Below are positions 46,346-58,757 of a stretch of DNA of 64,000 bases, piece after piece. The notes beneath the pieces were generated by a model. That model ran no database searches. It was not told where the DNA came from and was given only the letters and a program-made list of their open reading frames with translations. The stretch is taken from the NCBI GenBank assembly GCA_943737045.1, contig CALSFV010000263.1, positions 580,001 to 644,000 on the forward strand, given 5' to 3'. Numbering within the stretch: position 1 is the first letter of the stretch; every line of letters begins with the position of its first letter. The position numbers and the translations under genes were made by a program. The DNA is from Parapristionchus giblindavisi (lineage: Eukaryota > Nematoda > Chromadorea > Rhabditida > Diplogasteridae).

Positions 46346-48599
46346 TTCTTACTTTCAAAATTTCGCGCCTTTGCCTGTACATCAAGCATGATTAGTTCAT
46401 GCGAAGAATTTCGAGTTAGCTTGGGTGTCACTTTAATGATCAGCTGTCGCATAAATTTTTAAATTTCTGCATACAACTATACCATCGATTAATTACGAAC
46501 TGTCTTCCACTGCCTTATTGCCTTATAATCACATCTACGAAACATGAATCTTACAGGATCCCACCACTGCCAAGAAGTCAACGAGCGCTGCGAGTGCCAC
46601 ACGAGAGGTTGGTTTTGCTTTTAAAAAAATAATAATATTTGAACAATTTACAAATATCCCTTCCAAAGACCCCCTTTTACCGTTGTGGGACTCTGCTTTT
46701 CTTGATTTTTGCAATCTCTGGCATATTATGCTGGCATGCTGTTATGTAGATAAGCACTCTCTCATATTGGAAATTCCACTTTTCCTAAGCGATTTTTGTT
46801 ATAATAATAATAATAATAATAATCCTGATAATAGTAATAGCAATATACTTATGCCTTTTCACGTGAGTATGTGCCGTTTTTACATGCACAACGACATGTA
46901 AGCATGCTAAAATCACTTGTAGGTGAAACCCTTATACTCGGAATTTGCGAAATTTGTAATTTTCTTAACAGCTTTTGCCCATATCAGCTGATAATGTACG
47001 TATACATGATAATATGTAAATGGATATATAATATAATATATAAATAATTTGGCTAAAAACATTTAATAATATATTCGTGCACGATAAAGCATTTGTAATA
47101 AAAATGAAAATGCATCAATATGCCTAAGGGCTTTTAGTCTGATTGTGAGATCGATGATGCAATAGTTAAGAAGATCCTGGTGTGTTCATTGCAATTGGGA
47201 TTGGAATGCTGCAAGCGCGAGATCAAGAGATCGTGAAACTGAAACCAGGAATTAGCTTATTCAAAATACCATGAAAACGTAACCGAGAAATGATAAACTT
47301 TGGATACCGTAGTCTTGGAAACGCAACTGGGACAGTAGCATGATTACAACGATAGTTCGATCGAAAACTGGGTAGATTACTATATGAACAACTATTATGA
47401 CATAGTTATTGTAAAGGGTTTTTTTAAATTACAGTAATCCTTAACCATCTAAGCCTACCGTATACCGTATGCTTACAGCCTAATCTGATCAGTCTGGACG
47501 GTCCATCGAAAGCAGCAGCGGCTCCTGCCAAGAAGAGCCCAGCGAGCACGATAAACGCTTTCGAGGTACGGTAGCTGATATTATCTATTGATTGGCCGGT
47601 CGATAACTATTAATCATCATTGCGGTCTGTAAACCTCGATTATCGATTTATTACCGTGTATTCTGTAAATCTTGATTATCGATTTATTACCGAGTATTCT
47701 GTAAATCTCGATTATCGATTAATTACCGTGTATTTTGTAGGCCTCTGTTGGGCGCTCGGCGACAGGTGCTGCGGCGGCCCCAGCTAAGAAGGAGACGAAG
47801 GGATGGGATGACGACGCATGGGATCTACTCAACGATTAAAAATATTGATTTATTCATTGAATTATCGATTCGTTTAATTGTCCTATATGCTCTTTTCGAT
47901 CCAGAATATGATATGTAGTGTGTAAATTATCGTAACCCATCGTAACCTTCCCATTTACAGTACTCTAAACAACCGTACTGCTCTAACCACCGGTTTGTGC
48001 TTGGCATCATGGTAGATTTATTTAGTGGCAATTAATTTGGGGCTTTGGGAGTTGTATTGTCGTTGCTTTTGCTTTTGCTTGATCGCACCGTCTCAGTCAT
48101 CTTCTGGCTTGTCTATGTAGATTTTGTTCTACTCCCCAATAGTCTACCGTAACCTTCTTCCCAGCCCCGACTACCGTATCATGATATACCCCACCCACCT
48201 TGGTCTTCCGTAACCCTCCACCTGCCCAAATCTATCGTAACCTAGTTTCCCAATCTCTAATCATTCTTACCCATTCCCCGGTGTGCATGTGGGTAATTAA
48301 TTATTATTGGAATAATGTGTTTGTTGTGCTCTGTCCAAAAGTCACGAAAGGAAAAGTAAAGGAGGCGAGAGGGTGTGTAAAATAAGGAGAGAATTCTCTG
48401 ATTTTTCTTTTCTTTTCACGACAGTTGAACACCAAACTAGTGATTGTGTGTGTCTCCGTTTGTCAAAAATCGAAGCTTTCTCATTCATCTGTTGTCCGTT
48501 TTTCGCATCATGTATCGTACATAGGTATGAAAATCATTGTATCATCGACGGTGCGAAAGGATCAGGCCTCTTGATTTTCAGCGATCCGTCCTTCTTCGC

Positions 48600-49409
48600 T
48601 ACACTGAGAGCAAACTTACCCAAATATGGGTAATAGATTTGCCGGTGATAAGACGTTTCAGAAATTTCACTTCAGAAAGTGCTATTTGAGAAAATCCTCT
48701 TCAGAAAAGGACGTTTCAGAAATTTCCACTTCAGATATGATTTTCCAGAAAAGGACGTTTCAGAAATTTTTTTTCAGAAATTCCAACTCAGAAAAGGACG
48801 TTTCAGAAATTGGCACTTCAGAAATTCCAACTCAGAAAAGGACGTTTCAGAAATTGGCACTTCAGAAATGTCAACTCAGAAAAGGACGTTTCAGAAAATG
48901 TTCTCGTTGTAATTGAATGCTACCAAATTTATTCTAAGCGATGTTCTCTGCAGTTTAAAGCTACAAACCGTACTGCAAATTTTCTGAAACGTCCTTTTCT
49001 GAGTTGGAATTTCTGAAAAATAATTTCTGAAACGTCCTTTTCTGAGTTGGAATTTCTGAAGTGTCAATTTCTGAAACGTCCTTTTCTGAGTTGGAATTTC
49101 TGAAATGAAAATTTTTGAAACGTCCTTTTCTGGAAAAGATTTTCCGAAATGACATTTTCTGAAGCGAAATTTCTGAAACGTCCTTTTCTGAAAATTAGTT
49201 TCTGAAGTGTCCTTTTCCGAAGTGAAATTTCTGAAACGTCTTATCACCAGATTTGCCAACTTACGATACTTGTGTACACGGTTTGCCCACATTCGGGCAA
49301 ATGGTAGCCCAAAAACCACCGATTTGCCCATATGCAGGCTAGCATTTGTCTGAATACGGGCAAATCGTTCGCCAACTAACGGCACTCGGGTAAATTTAAT
49401 CTCTGTGTA
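48600..49409. mobile_element. Element with TACACTGAGAG tips, 3' region of copy 3
   Basis: TACACTGAGAGCAAACTTACC at the left (21 bp, here shortened in the match) pairs loosely with TAAATTTAATCTCTGTGTA at the right. The left tip is identical to that of the 170-bp palindrome at 56378-56547. It contains the foldback 48643-49248. Confidence 0.55.
48643..49248. repeat. Foldback with tandemly repeated arms (GGACGTTTCAGAAATT)
   Basis: The left half holds about five direct copies of AGAAAAGGACGTTTCAGAAA spaced by about 25-45 bp; the right half holds the complement (TTTCTGAAACGTCCTTTTCT) about five times. Tips are GGTGATAAGACG and CGTCTTATCACC. The open frames across it are read-through of the repeat in both strands. 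Confidence 0.85.
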
Positions 49410-50089
49410 TTTTTCTCTCTTCTCATTGTTTGCTTCGACTGCTCCGTACTCACCGTTCATCATTCAATGATTTCAGCATGTACGATGTGTGTGCTCTTAA
49501 TTTCACCTTTTCTCCTTCATCGTATCCTTCTCTTTCGTTTGGCTAGTCCCTCAAATCCATAATGAGCCTTTCACATTGTCTTCAATTTTTTTTTCTACAC
49601 TCCATTCTTGTCTTACGCATCGAATATGATTATCGATTAGCCGTTGATTATCGATTTATGATGCCAATATCGATTGTATCTATCGATCAGTTATCAGAGA
49701 AGTATGGTATTATGTTTGAGACATGATTTTGACATGTGGAGAGCCTTGTTCCCCTGATTATTGACTGATTTCAGCTTGATTTATTGATTGATTCCTGATA
49801 TCTATTTGTAGATCTTTTCTGTACTTTATATTGATTGCCAATTCGTGCTTCTAGCTTCTCTGCACCCTCTCTCATATCTCTTATATTTCTATGAGCTGGC
49901 ACATTTTCTGTCAAAATATCGATTGATTGGCTCGATTGGTTGTATCGATCGATTCAGTTTGTGATCACTTACAGTATTCCATCGTCCTCTTTTCCATTCG
50001 AACTCCCCTGAACTATCTTTCATTCGCATCTTTTTTAGTAAATATTTAGAGAGAATATTATAATATAATTTATCCGTTTCATTGTACAG

Positions 50090-50095
50090 AATAAA
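50090..50095 (+). other. Poly(A) signal of copy 3
   Basis: AATAAA in the same GTACAGAATAAAGAGTG context as copies 1 and 2, about 2.25 kb after the copy 3 stop because of the 0.8-kb insertion between. Confidence 0.5.
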
Positions 50096-50264
50096 GAGTG
50101 ATTTTGTTAAAAATCTTTAATTTGAAAAAAAGTCCGAAAATTTGCTTCCAAATATTCTTCTTGCCATATTAAAAGAAATTTAATGCCTGCTTGTCATTTT
50201 AGAATTTTCCGTTTTAGAACGGACTCGTTTAGGTTCGATATGTTTAAGAACTTTTATTCTAAAA

Positions 50265-50371
50265 GCGCACCCCGAGCTAATTCACTCTCCGCTCTGGCAA
50301 CACTCTCGTAGACAAAGAAAGCGTGAGAGTATTGCGAGAGCGGCGAGTTTTAAATTAGCTCGGAGTATGCG
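50265..50371. repeat. Hairpin MITE, CTCTCCGCTCTGGC family
   Basis: Full-length member: GCGCACCCCGAGCTAATTCA at the left, ACTCTCGTAGACAAAGAAAG centre, and GAGCGGCGAGTTTTAAATTA at the right. Confidence 0.8.
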
Positions 50372-50857
50372 AGGAAAAGTAAATATCAAGTTGGAGAAGA
50401 GGAGTGTGAGGAGAGGGGAGCGTAAAACGAGGGCATCTCTTGACCAGCATAACCGCTCCCTTTTTTGAGACAATGTACAGAGTTTATCAAGGAATATTAC
50501 CATGATGTGTTGGTGTATGTAATTAACATCACTTTAGGCCGATACTGTAGTTTCCTTTTTTTACAATTCACTGCTGTTTACTCGATAGGAAAACACGTTA
50601 TTCATTGATAAACAAAATCAAGACCATCGAGATTATAAACAAGTAAACTACAGTATACCTAGCCCAGCACTGCTTGTTTATGTTTCGCTGAATACAATAT
50701 ATTTGTCAATACATAATTATGGACAATAAACATATTCAACACAATATACTTGACCATTCGAAGCGTGATAATGATATTTTTATGTAGCATTTATCAAAAA
50801 TCCTCAGCCAGCGAAGACAAGAACAAGAACAAATTGCAACAACCAATGAAATATAGC

Positions 50858-50998
50858 ACGCTGTAAACTAAAAATTTTGCACCAGGTTGTGGCAATGAAA
50901 GTGGCATAAACAGACCGGTAAACGAGAACAAAGAAGCAGAAAAAGTGGACAGAAAATTGCCATGCACCTGGTGCAAAATTTTTAGTTTACAGCGTGCT
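50858..50998. mobile_element. 141-bp MITE, AGCACGCTGTAAACTAAAAA tips
   Basis: Arms of about 35 bp (AGCACGCTGTAAACTAAAAA to CACCAGGT) are perfect inverted copies around 70 bp of unique sequence. ATA flanks both sides. No other copy in the window. Confidence 0.75.
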
Positions 50999-51732
50999 AT
51001 ATCGATGATTTTCTTTTGCTTATGCGACCATAAGTAGAATATTCTTCAAGCCGAGCAGTATATGAAAATGGTCGGGGGAAAGAGTCTTTCTGTATTTGCT
51101 GACAATGATTCCCGCCGCAGAGAATAGTCTTTCTACTTTTTTCGTTTGCCGCTGCCGGCAAACAATTTCGCATTAGAATGTCGGTAATTTCGATTTACCT
51201 CTGATTCAGAGATATTCGATTATGAAAATTTTCGTTAATTCGTTAATCGTTAATACCATCTCTGCCCCTGATAAAAATCTCTCTTGAGTACAATGGTTTT
51301 ACCAATTGTATTGTTTTCATGGAAAATGTTTGCAAGTCTCGTGTATGTGAGCTAGATCTATGCAACCACATTTGAATGAATTTAATTTATTTTAATTTAA
51401 TTTTTCTACGCCCGAGGCAATTGAATGAATACACATCAACTTACATTACGAAGCCGATATTATTAACATATTAATATTAACAATTATCCTTTTTTGTAAG
51501 ATTATTAATTTATTAATATACGGCTATCAATTCCATGCATCATGCAATATCATTCGTAGGTGGTACGAACCGAAACCGGCGTATTTTGCAGCAAAAGCTG
51601 CACGTGCACAAGAAAATAACAAAACCAATGTTTGAGAAAATTCATTCATCTTTGAACGACCAAATTTTGGATGCTTCCGGCACGGTACACCATAGGCCGA
51701 TTATATTTTAATTTTTTTAAAAATCATCTTAT

Positions 51733-54047
51733 GAGAGGAATCGCCAGAGGTTCGACCACCCCCCGGCGGTAGAAATTTCGACCCCCTGAAAATTTCAGAT
51801 TAAGTACTTTGAACGATGCTCTATCGAACTGCGTTGGCCGAATTTGCATATCTGCTCTCATTTTCGAGTAGCGGTCGGTCAAAGTTGGCTGGTACGGTAT
51901 TTTTGGCTCGAGTGTGCGTCAGAAAAATGATCATAACTCCGTTCAAAATAATGATAGAATTTTTTCAAAAAAAGGATCGAAAGAGGAGAATTTGGGCAAC
52001 ATTTCCCAGTTGATGACGTCATTTGTCGACCATGCGCCGGTGCGGGGCGGTCGGTTTTAAGAAAAAGTGACGTAACTTTCCTAATCGGAAAAAGTGCACT
52101 TTTCTTCTATGCGCGTTTTGTTGCACCCATATGTGTCTAAAAATGACCCAAGTTTCGGAGGATTTGAGAAATGCAAAAAAAGCGTTGATTTTAGTGACGC
52201 GACCTCGGACCTGTCATAGGAAAGAACGGCTTATTCCTTTATCAAGAAACAGCAAAGGAGCTTAAATGACTCAAAAACATCCGAAAAAACATTACGATCT
52301 CAAAATACCCATATATGACAGTTATTTGAAACACAAAATCACCTAGTTCCGAAAAATTTGAAAAAAAACATATTTTGCTTTTCCACGTGGAAAAAACGTC
52401 TCAGTAATGTTAATTAATCATTATAATATTTCTTATAATGTTTTTGAACATTTATGTTTTTGGAAGTGAAGGCCTATCTGCTCTTAGAGCCGAGATATCC
52501 GCCATCGAGATCACACGTGCGCGCCCCAACTCTCCCTTTGAGAAGAGATGTGTTGCCATAAAATAAACGTTTTCCAGCTCAGAATGACTCAAAACAACTT
52601 GTTTCATCATTCTTATCACGAAAAAATACCTTGGAACACGTTTTCTGCGTCTGTAAAAATCAGCAAAAGATTTGGATCGAACCGGGGTTCGAACCCGCTC
52701 GGTGTTTTTAGAGCGGTACCTCTTTACCTCGACGCCTCGAATGATTTTGCTTATTTTATTTATTTATTTATCATACATCGCAAGGGTGTTTCAACAAGTA
52801 CAAAGTGTTCGAGTGCAAAAAAATATGTGAAAGAATAAAATTATTAAAAGAGGATGGGGATGGGGGGAAGGTGAGAGATCAATTGATTTACTAAACATAG
52901 TAATAGTAATAGTAATAGTAACATGATACAACCGATGTCTTTGTAATATGTTATTTCAATGTTAATTGTTTTCAATTGTGACTGATTTCTCTAATAAATG
53001 TATCTTATCTAACATTAGTTTTGACATTGTACTTCATCATTCCTTGAAGAGAGAGAGAGAGCGAGGAAGGTTTGGGGGGAAGGGGCTCACACTCGTTCTT
53101 TGTTGTTCAAATGCAACTCTGTTCGCTCAGAGTTTTCTAACATCTCCATTTTTCGTAGTTGCCAGATGTTAGTCTCCCTTCTCCTTTTTTTCTCTCCCTG
53201 TCTGTTCACGAAAGAGCGTGAGGGAATGAGAGAGCGGATGAGCAGTCGCGCGGAGTTGGGGCGCGCGCGTGTGATCTCGCTGGCGGATATCTCGGCTCTA
53301 AGAGCAGATAGGCCTTCACTTCCAAAAACATAAATGTTCAAAAACATTATAAGAAATATTATAATGATTAATTAACATTACTGAGACGTTTTTTCCACGT
53401 GGAAAAGCAAAATATGTTTTTTTTTCAAATTTTTCGGAACTAGGTGATTTTGTGTTTCAAATAACTGTCATATATGGGTATTTTGAGATCGTAATGCTTT
53501 TTCGGATGTTTTTGAGTCATTTAAGCTCCTTTGCTGTTTCTTGATAAAGGAATAAGCCGTTCTTTCCTATGACAGGTCCGAGGTCGCGTCACTAAAATCA
53601 ACGCTTTTTTTTGCATTTCTCAAATCCTCCGAAACTTGGGTCATTTTTAGACACATATGGGTGCAACAAAACACGCATAGAAGAAAAGTGCACTTTTTCC
53701 GATTAGGAAAGTTACGTCACTTTTTTTTTTCGGCGCATGGTCGACAAATGACGTCATCAACTGGGAAATGTTGCCCAAATTCTCCCCTTTCGATCCTTTT
53801 TTTGAAAAAAATTCTATCATTATTTTGAACGGAGTTATGATCATTTTTCTGACGCACACTCGAGCCAAAAATACCGTACCAGCCAACTTTGACCGACTGC
53901 TACTCGAAAATGAGAGCAGATATGCAAATTCGGCCAACGCAGTTCGATAGAGCATCGTTCAAAGTACTTAATCTGAAATTTTCAGGGGGTCGAAATTTCT
54001 ACCGCCGTGGACCCTCCGAAACGGTCGATTTTCTCGCGATTCCTCTC
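51733..54047. mobile_element. 2.3-kb foldback, GAGAGGAATCGC tips, TTAT flanks
   Basis: Arms of about 800 bp (51733 to about 52531 and about 53245-54047) are close inverted copies; TTAT lies outside both tips. The same open frame (MLYRTALAEFAYLLSFSS) appears in both arms only because they are inverted copies. The spacer carries a tRNA-like segment with the AATCAGCAAAAG box and GA repeats at 53050-53070. No transposase recognised. Confidence 0.8.
52681..52741 (-). other. tRNA-like segment in 2.3-kb foldback spacer
   Basis: On the minus strand, GCGTCGAGGTAAAGAGGTAC resembles the A-box region and GCGGGTTCGAACCCCGG is a perfect-style T-loop/B box. CTTTTGCTGATT follows at 52658-52669. It is the most tRNA-like of the set, but the acceptor stem is not evident. 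Confidence 0.5.
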
Positions 54048-54886
54048 TTATATTAAATAAATGTGACAACAAGTGATAAATAAATAGCGTGAATTATTAT
54101 TATAATGGGTAGAGTCTAGGGGGACCGGAGAGAGAGAGGGAGGGAAGGAGCTCACTGTATATAGTAGCTTCTGGGTTCAAAGATCATTATGGGATAGATC
54201 TATATTAGGGTGGATGAGGCCCTAAGCGGGAAGAGAACCGCTTTGTGTCAGTAGAGACAGACTGACGTGAACACGAAGGACTAAAACAGGAGAATCCTTG
54301 CTCATAGGCAGGTGAATTTTTAGGATTGCCCATCTCTGAAAATCGCTTTCAGCTTGGTTCAACGTTTTCTCACTGATATTCGCCGTTGAAAAAAATTTCT
54401 AACTATTCATCATTAATCTTTTGTTCCATCACAGTAGTTAATGAAGAGGAAGCAACATGAATCGGTCGGGAAAGTGAAGTGGAGGACTCTTTTTTTTCCT
54501 GAAAACTTCAAAGCACGTCCCCATGCTGCGGATTGCTGAATTTATTCCTGTAACCTTATCTGGAATTTCGCATTCAGTGGTGATTTTCGCTAAAGTCTCA
54601 TCTCGAGCTAATTTGAAACTCTCTGGCATTGTCCTCTGGTTTTATTTTTCTGAGAGAGTGTAGCCAGCGCGGAAAAAATGCCTTAAAGAAAATTTGTCTA
54701 ACTATAAATGACCCCTCGACCTCTCGATCTCTGGGCTCATTAAAGTAAAGTGTCTACATCGTCTAAATGTAGAAGCGAGGGTGGACATTACTAGATTCGT
54801 ATAGGCTATTTTCATCGAAAACATGAGTCACCCAAAGTAATATTTGACCCATCTCCGTCTACTTCTCTCTATCCCTCTTCCTCTCT

Positions 54887-54929
<43 letters not shown>

Positions 54930-55540
54930 CCTTTCTCGCTCTATCTCGTCCTTCCGATTCTTCACGCCATGTGTAGTAGTATAATTAGGCGCGTAGACAC
55001 ATAAATAAATCCGTAGGTGTGTTTAAATAGATTATATGAGAAAGAGGTCTTCATCCTCTATATACCGCTTCTTCTTCATCTTATCATATGATATTTCGGG
55101 GCACGTATATTAGCCCTGCTTTATTACTTTCGTGAGACGTAACCGGAGGAGGACGCTTGTGACATGCCAGAGATTGCAGATTCCCGATATTATCATGATA
55201 ATCGACTTATATTACATATTATTATTATAACTTAGGAGAATCTGCAGATGTCAATTACGTAGAGAAATGAGCGAAGGCAAATAAAAAGTATTATCACAGC
55301 AGAAAACACAATAAAAACGTATGTACCTGGAGTTATGGTGCAAAATGCATACAGAAGAGCAGAAAAAGCTTCCGCCCACGCAGAATGTCATCATGCGTGA
55401 GGAAATTTGGACTGTTTTTGCAGCTTTTATTTTGTTCAAACGAAAATAGCCAGGAAGATGTTTTTGGGTTCGGGTTTTCTGTCACTGATCCGTATTGGGG
55501 CACTCTTGACACGTACCTCAATGCTGAGCTTCTCTGATAT

Positions 55541-55736
55541 TTCCAAACTAGTAGTTTACTTACGTGACGTCACAGACTAGAAGTTTACTGCTAGTTTACT
55601 ACAAGTGAAAGAACATTTGACGAAATGCATTACCGTATTATACACCACTTCTAGTAAACTTACGTTTAACTAGCCGTAGACTTGCAAGTCTACGGCTAGT
55701 GGGAAATATAAGTAAACCACTAGTTTGAAAATACCA
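55541..55736. repeat. Inverted repeat with CTAGTAGTTTACTTACG motifs
   Basis: CAAACTAGTAGTTTACTTAC at the left and AGTAAACCACTAGTTTG at the right are inverted; CTAGAAGTTTACTGCTAGTT and its complement recur inside with a CTAGCCGTAGACTTGCAAGT palindrome. Confidence 0.65.
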
Positions 55737-55985
55737 GAGTTTGGACAGACTCAAAATAATTTAGTACTCTAGTCATTGCTTACGTAGTGATTAGGCCAGG
55801 TTCAGACAAAATCTGCACTTTGAAAAAGTTTTTTGTTGCTATTTTTAGTTGTCTACTACGTATTCTCTAGACACGTACTTTTCGCTCAAATATGACCAAG
55901 CTTTATCCCTAGTTTACGACTTCTCAGCGTGAGTCTAGCTGAGTCGTCTTAGCTGACGCCTCACGATTATCCGTACTTTTATCTG

Positions 55986-56108
55986 CTTAAAGGGAGCGTA
56001 GCCTCTCTCAATGGTCTCTTCCACGCGCAATGCTCTCTCGTTCTTAGAAAACAGAAAATAGTGTGCGCAATGAAGAGACCATTGAGTGAGGTAACGCTCC
56101 CTTTAAGC
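55986..56108. repeat. Hairpin MITE, CTCTTCATTGCG family (c)
   Basis: TTAAAGGGAGCG at the left and CGCTCCCTTTAA at the right, with TCTCAATGGTCTCTTCCACG pairing to GAAGAGACCATTGAGTGAGG. This is the cleanest member of the family. Confidence 0.8.
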
Positions 56109-56377
56109 GCTCAACAATTTAGTCCGTGTCGTATTAGAACCATGCGTGGGGTAGCCGGGTACATCTCCAGATTTAAAGTCATATCATGGAATACTCGTTG
56201 CTTACTCTGGCAAGGGTCGCTCGTAAGCAAAGAAAGCGAAAGAGTGTCGCCAGAGTAAGTAGAGTGTTTCAAATTAACTCGTGGTGTCATTGTAAGGGCT
56301 CACCCCAAACCATCAGAATTAATGGACGATAACAGTTTGTTGTCCATTCTTCAGGGTAGTGGGAGCACTATGTTTAC

Positions 56378-56547
56378 TACACTGAGAGCAAACTTACCTG
56401 GCAAATCGTTACCCCGATACACTTTCCTGGCAAACGATTACCCCAAATGGCGAATTATTCAACGGCTGAATTCACCATTTGGGGTAATCGTTAGCCAGGA
56501 AAGTGTATCGGGGTAACGATTTGCCAGGTAAGTTTGCTCTCAGTGTA
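56378..56547. mobile_element. 170-bp near-perfect palindromic MITE, TACACTGAGAG tips
   Basis: The arms TACACTGAGAGCAAACTTAC.. and their complement are almost perfect over 75 bp; the loop is GCGAATTATTCAACGGCTGA. The tip matches the start of the element at 48600. Confidence 0.85.
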
Positions 56548-56785
56548 TGGTCATGAGTGACAATGCATCTTACTCAGTTATTGCCCTAACCAGAAGAAGA
56601 TTACATTAAGTCATACAATGAAACATATCTTGATCGTGGTCTTTGATAGCATTGAATTGTACATTTTGAACACTTTATCTAGATCAACTATACTATGTAT
56701 CACCGAATATGCAATGAAAATCTGACATTGAGATGGTTCCACTGATCCTTGTATCCTTCGCTTGATAACTTTATATTTGTCCGTA

Positions 56786-56884
56786 AGGTGATGTTACATT
56801 TTTCAAAACGCGCGCTCGCCGTAACGACGGAGACGCGGCGGAGGGGTTACGGCGTGCGCACGTTTTGAAAAATGTAACACCACC
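56786..56884. mobile_element. MITE with AGGTGATGTTAC tips, CGCCGTAACG core
   Basis: Tips AGGTGATGTTACATTTTTC and GAAAAATGTAACACCACCT pair. The core (CGCCGTAACGACGGAGACG) is shared with the TGCATCG family, so the two families share an interior but not the tips. Confidence 0.65.
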
Positions 56885-58284
56885 TAAACAAATATAAACA
56901 ACAACAGCATTTGTTATATCAATAGATTACAAATTGACATATTTTTTTGTATTGCCTATGTAATAAATAACTATCGAATGGTAGAGAAATTGCGTTTAAA
57001 ACACTTTCAATTTATTCCATTTCCTGTTGTGTCTATTATGCTATCAAGGGGAAAAAAGATAGATCACTGTTATTTAAATGTTCCTCCCAAGCACTGTTTT
57101 CGCTCTACTCCACAGTATGCCCATTCCACTCCAGATTCGTCAGGAGATGATCCCCGATCCTAATCGGTCTTTGTCATGACGAAATCGACGAACAGTGCTG
57201 TTCCAGAACCAGGCACGCCAATTCAAAATACTGTTGCAAGCCGTGTAAAACCACTGAATCCATTTCATTTAAATTCCATTTAAATTTCATCGTCAAATCT
57301 GCATTTATGCCAGAGCAAGATAGAGAGAGATTCGAATGGTTTGAGAGACTGCGGGCAATTTGGAGATGTCAGACTGATAGAAGGTATGTACACTGATATT
57401 CCGCTTTGTTCACACTTCGACCGAGAAGTATTCCTCGTGCCAGACTCCAGACTAGCACAATTCCTCCGATTCCGTCATGTCAAATACGGATGATCCTGAA
57501 GATTTCTGATCCAACCTTGCGAATACGGCAGACGAGAGAGTCTTTCTGAAACGAGACGTCATAGGCACAAAAGTGATATTTGTACTGCAGTCGAGGTACA
57601 TTTTCAAACAAACAATGAAATATTTTCGATGTTGGATGACTAGAGTTCAACAGTTCTCACAATTGGATACTAGTCTTATGATAAATAAGGATATTGAGCG
57701 TATAAAAATCACATGTTTTGTTTGTAGAAGAGACTTTCTTGTTTTGCATTGTTCAGAAACTATGCCGAACTCTTTTATTTTCCATATGGCGCGCGGCGAA
57801 GGTCAGCCGGGTTAGAGAGAGGCAGCGGAGACACAATCGAGAGGCGGGGCGAGATGTATTTATACCTTATAAGGCTACATATCGCCCGCCTCTCGATTGT
57901 GACTTCCGTTCGTTAGCACCGTTTGCCATTTTCTTATGCAAGTACATTTTATACGCACAATAATCAACTCATTCATCCAAGTTTCCGACAAAAGGAAGTT
58001 TGCTCGTTTCCAAAACGAGAATAAACCGAAAGAAATACAGCCCAGAGAATTATCACGCCTGCATTGACCGCTGGGCGGTCACCATGAGAGGAATCGAATC
58101 GCACTCTTGCGACACAGAAGCACTTCGTTGCGTTGCCGTCCCTTTCCTGAAAGGTTTCCCTAACCTCAAACCCCTCATACAACATTATCTCTCAATAGTA
58201 CCCATTGGAGCATTTCTGAGTTCAACCTTAGCTAGACATTTTTTTCTGTCCCCATGTTCAGCGCTTTCTAGTGGTTGTGTCAAG

Positions 58285-58380
58285 GTTCACAGGACATGAG
58301 AGAGAGGGAGGGAGAGGGAGAGGGAGAGAAAAGGTAGAGATAGAGGGAGAGGGAGAGGTAGAAATAGAGGTAGAGGGAGC
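58285..58380. repeat. GAGAGG-rich purine repeat
   Basis: Degenerate (GAGAGG)n/(GGTAGA)n, about 165 bp before the main hexamer array. Confidence 0.8.
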
Positions 58381-58545
58381 GATGTTTGAATGGTACTGAA
58401 CTGAAAGAAACTTCCCGTCTCGTGTACTTTAGCTCTCTATCTCTATCTCACTTACTCGGGTTTTTTTTGCGACAAAGTGCACTTTCGCGTTCCTCTTTTG
58501 CTCTCTCGTACGATTATAGCATTAGACGTTTGAATAGAGATCAGA

Positions 58546-58757
58546 GAGGCAGAGGTAGAGGTAGAGGTAGAGGTAGAGGTAGAGGTAGAGGTAGAGGTAG
58601 AGGTAGAGGTAGAGGTAGAGGTAGAGGTAGAGGCAGAGGTAGAGGTAGAGGTAGAGGTAGAGGCAGAGGTAGAGGTAGAGGTGGAGGTAGAGGTAGAGGC
58701 AAAGGTAGAGGTAGAGGTAGAGGTAGAGGTAGAGGTAGAGGTAGAGGCAAAGGTAGG
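58546..58757. repeat. (AGGTAG)n hexanucleotide array
   Basis: About 35 units with occasional GGCAGA, GGTGGA and GGCAAA variants. It creates Arg-Gly frames on plus and Leu-Pro or Leu-Tyr frames on minus. An RGG-box protein is unlikely: no splice context and no other domain. Confidence 0.9.

Larger units (their letters stand above)
50100..51730. other. Region after copy 3 without recognisable gene
   Basis: 50560-50700 resembles 39850-39960 (GATTATAAACAAGTA, CTACAGTATAC), so the duplicated unit seems to run a few hundred bases past the poly(A) site. The rest contains two hairpin elements, listed separately, and AT-rich sequence. Confidence 0.5.
54050..57700. other. Region without recognisable gene
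   Basis: Contains a CT microsatellite (54889-54930), hairpin elements listed separately, and unassigned sequence. Frames near 55251-55521 (minus) and 56978-57163 (plus) are short and match nothing that I know. Confidence 0.6.

Noticed and set aside
48626..49463. CRISPR-like regularly spaced repeats
   Set aside because: The repeats form two opposed tandem blocks in a eukaryotic foldback; spacers are not unique and no cas genes exist.
51816..53955. Similar frames MLYRTALAEFAYLL in both orientations as a gene pair
   Set aside because: They are the two arms of one foldback element; similarity comes from the inverted repeat, and no domain is recognisable.
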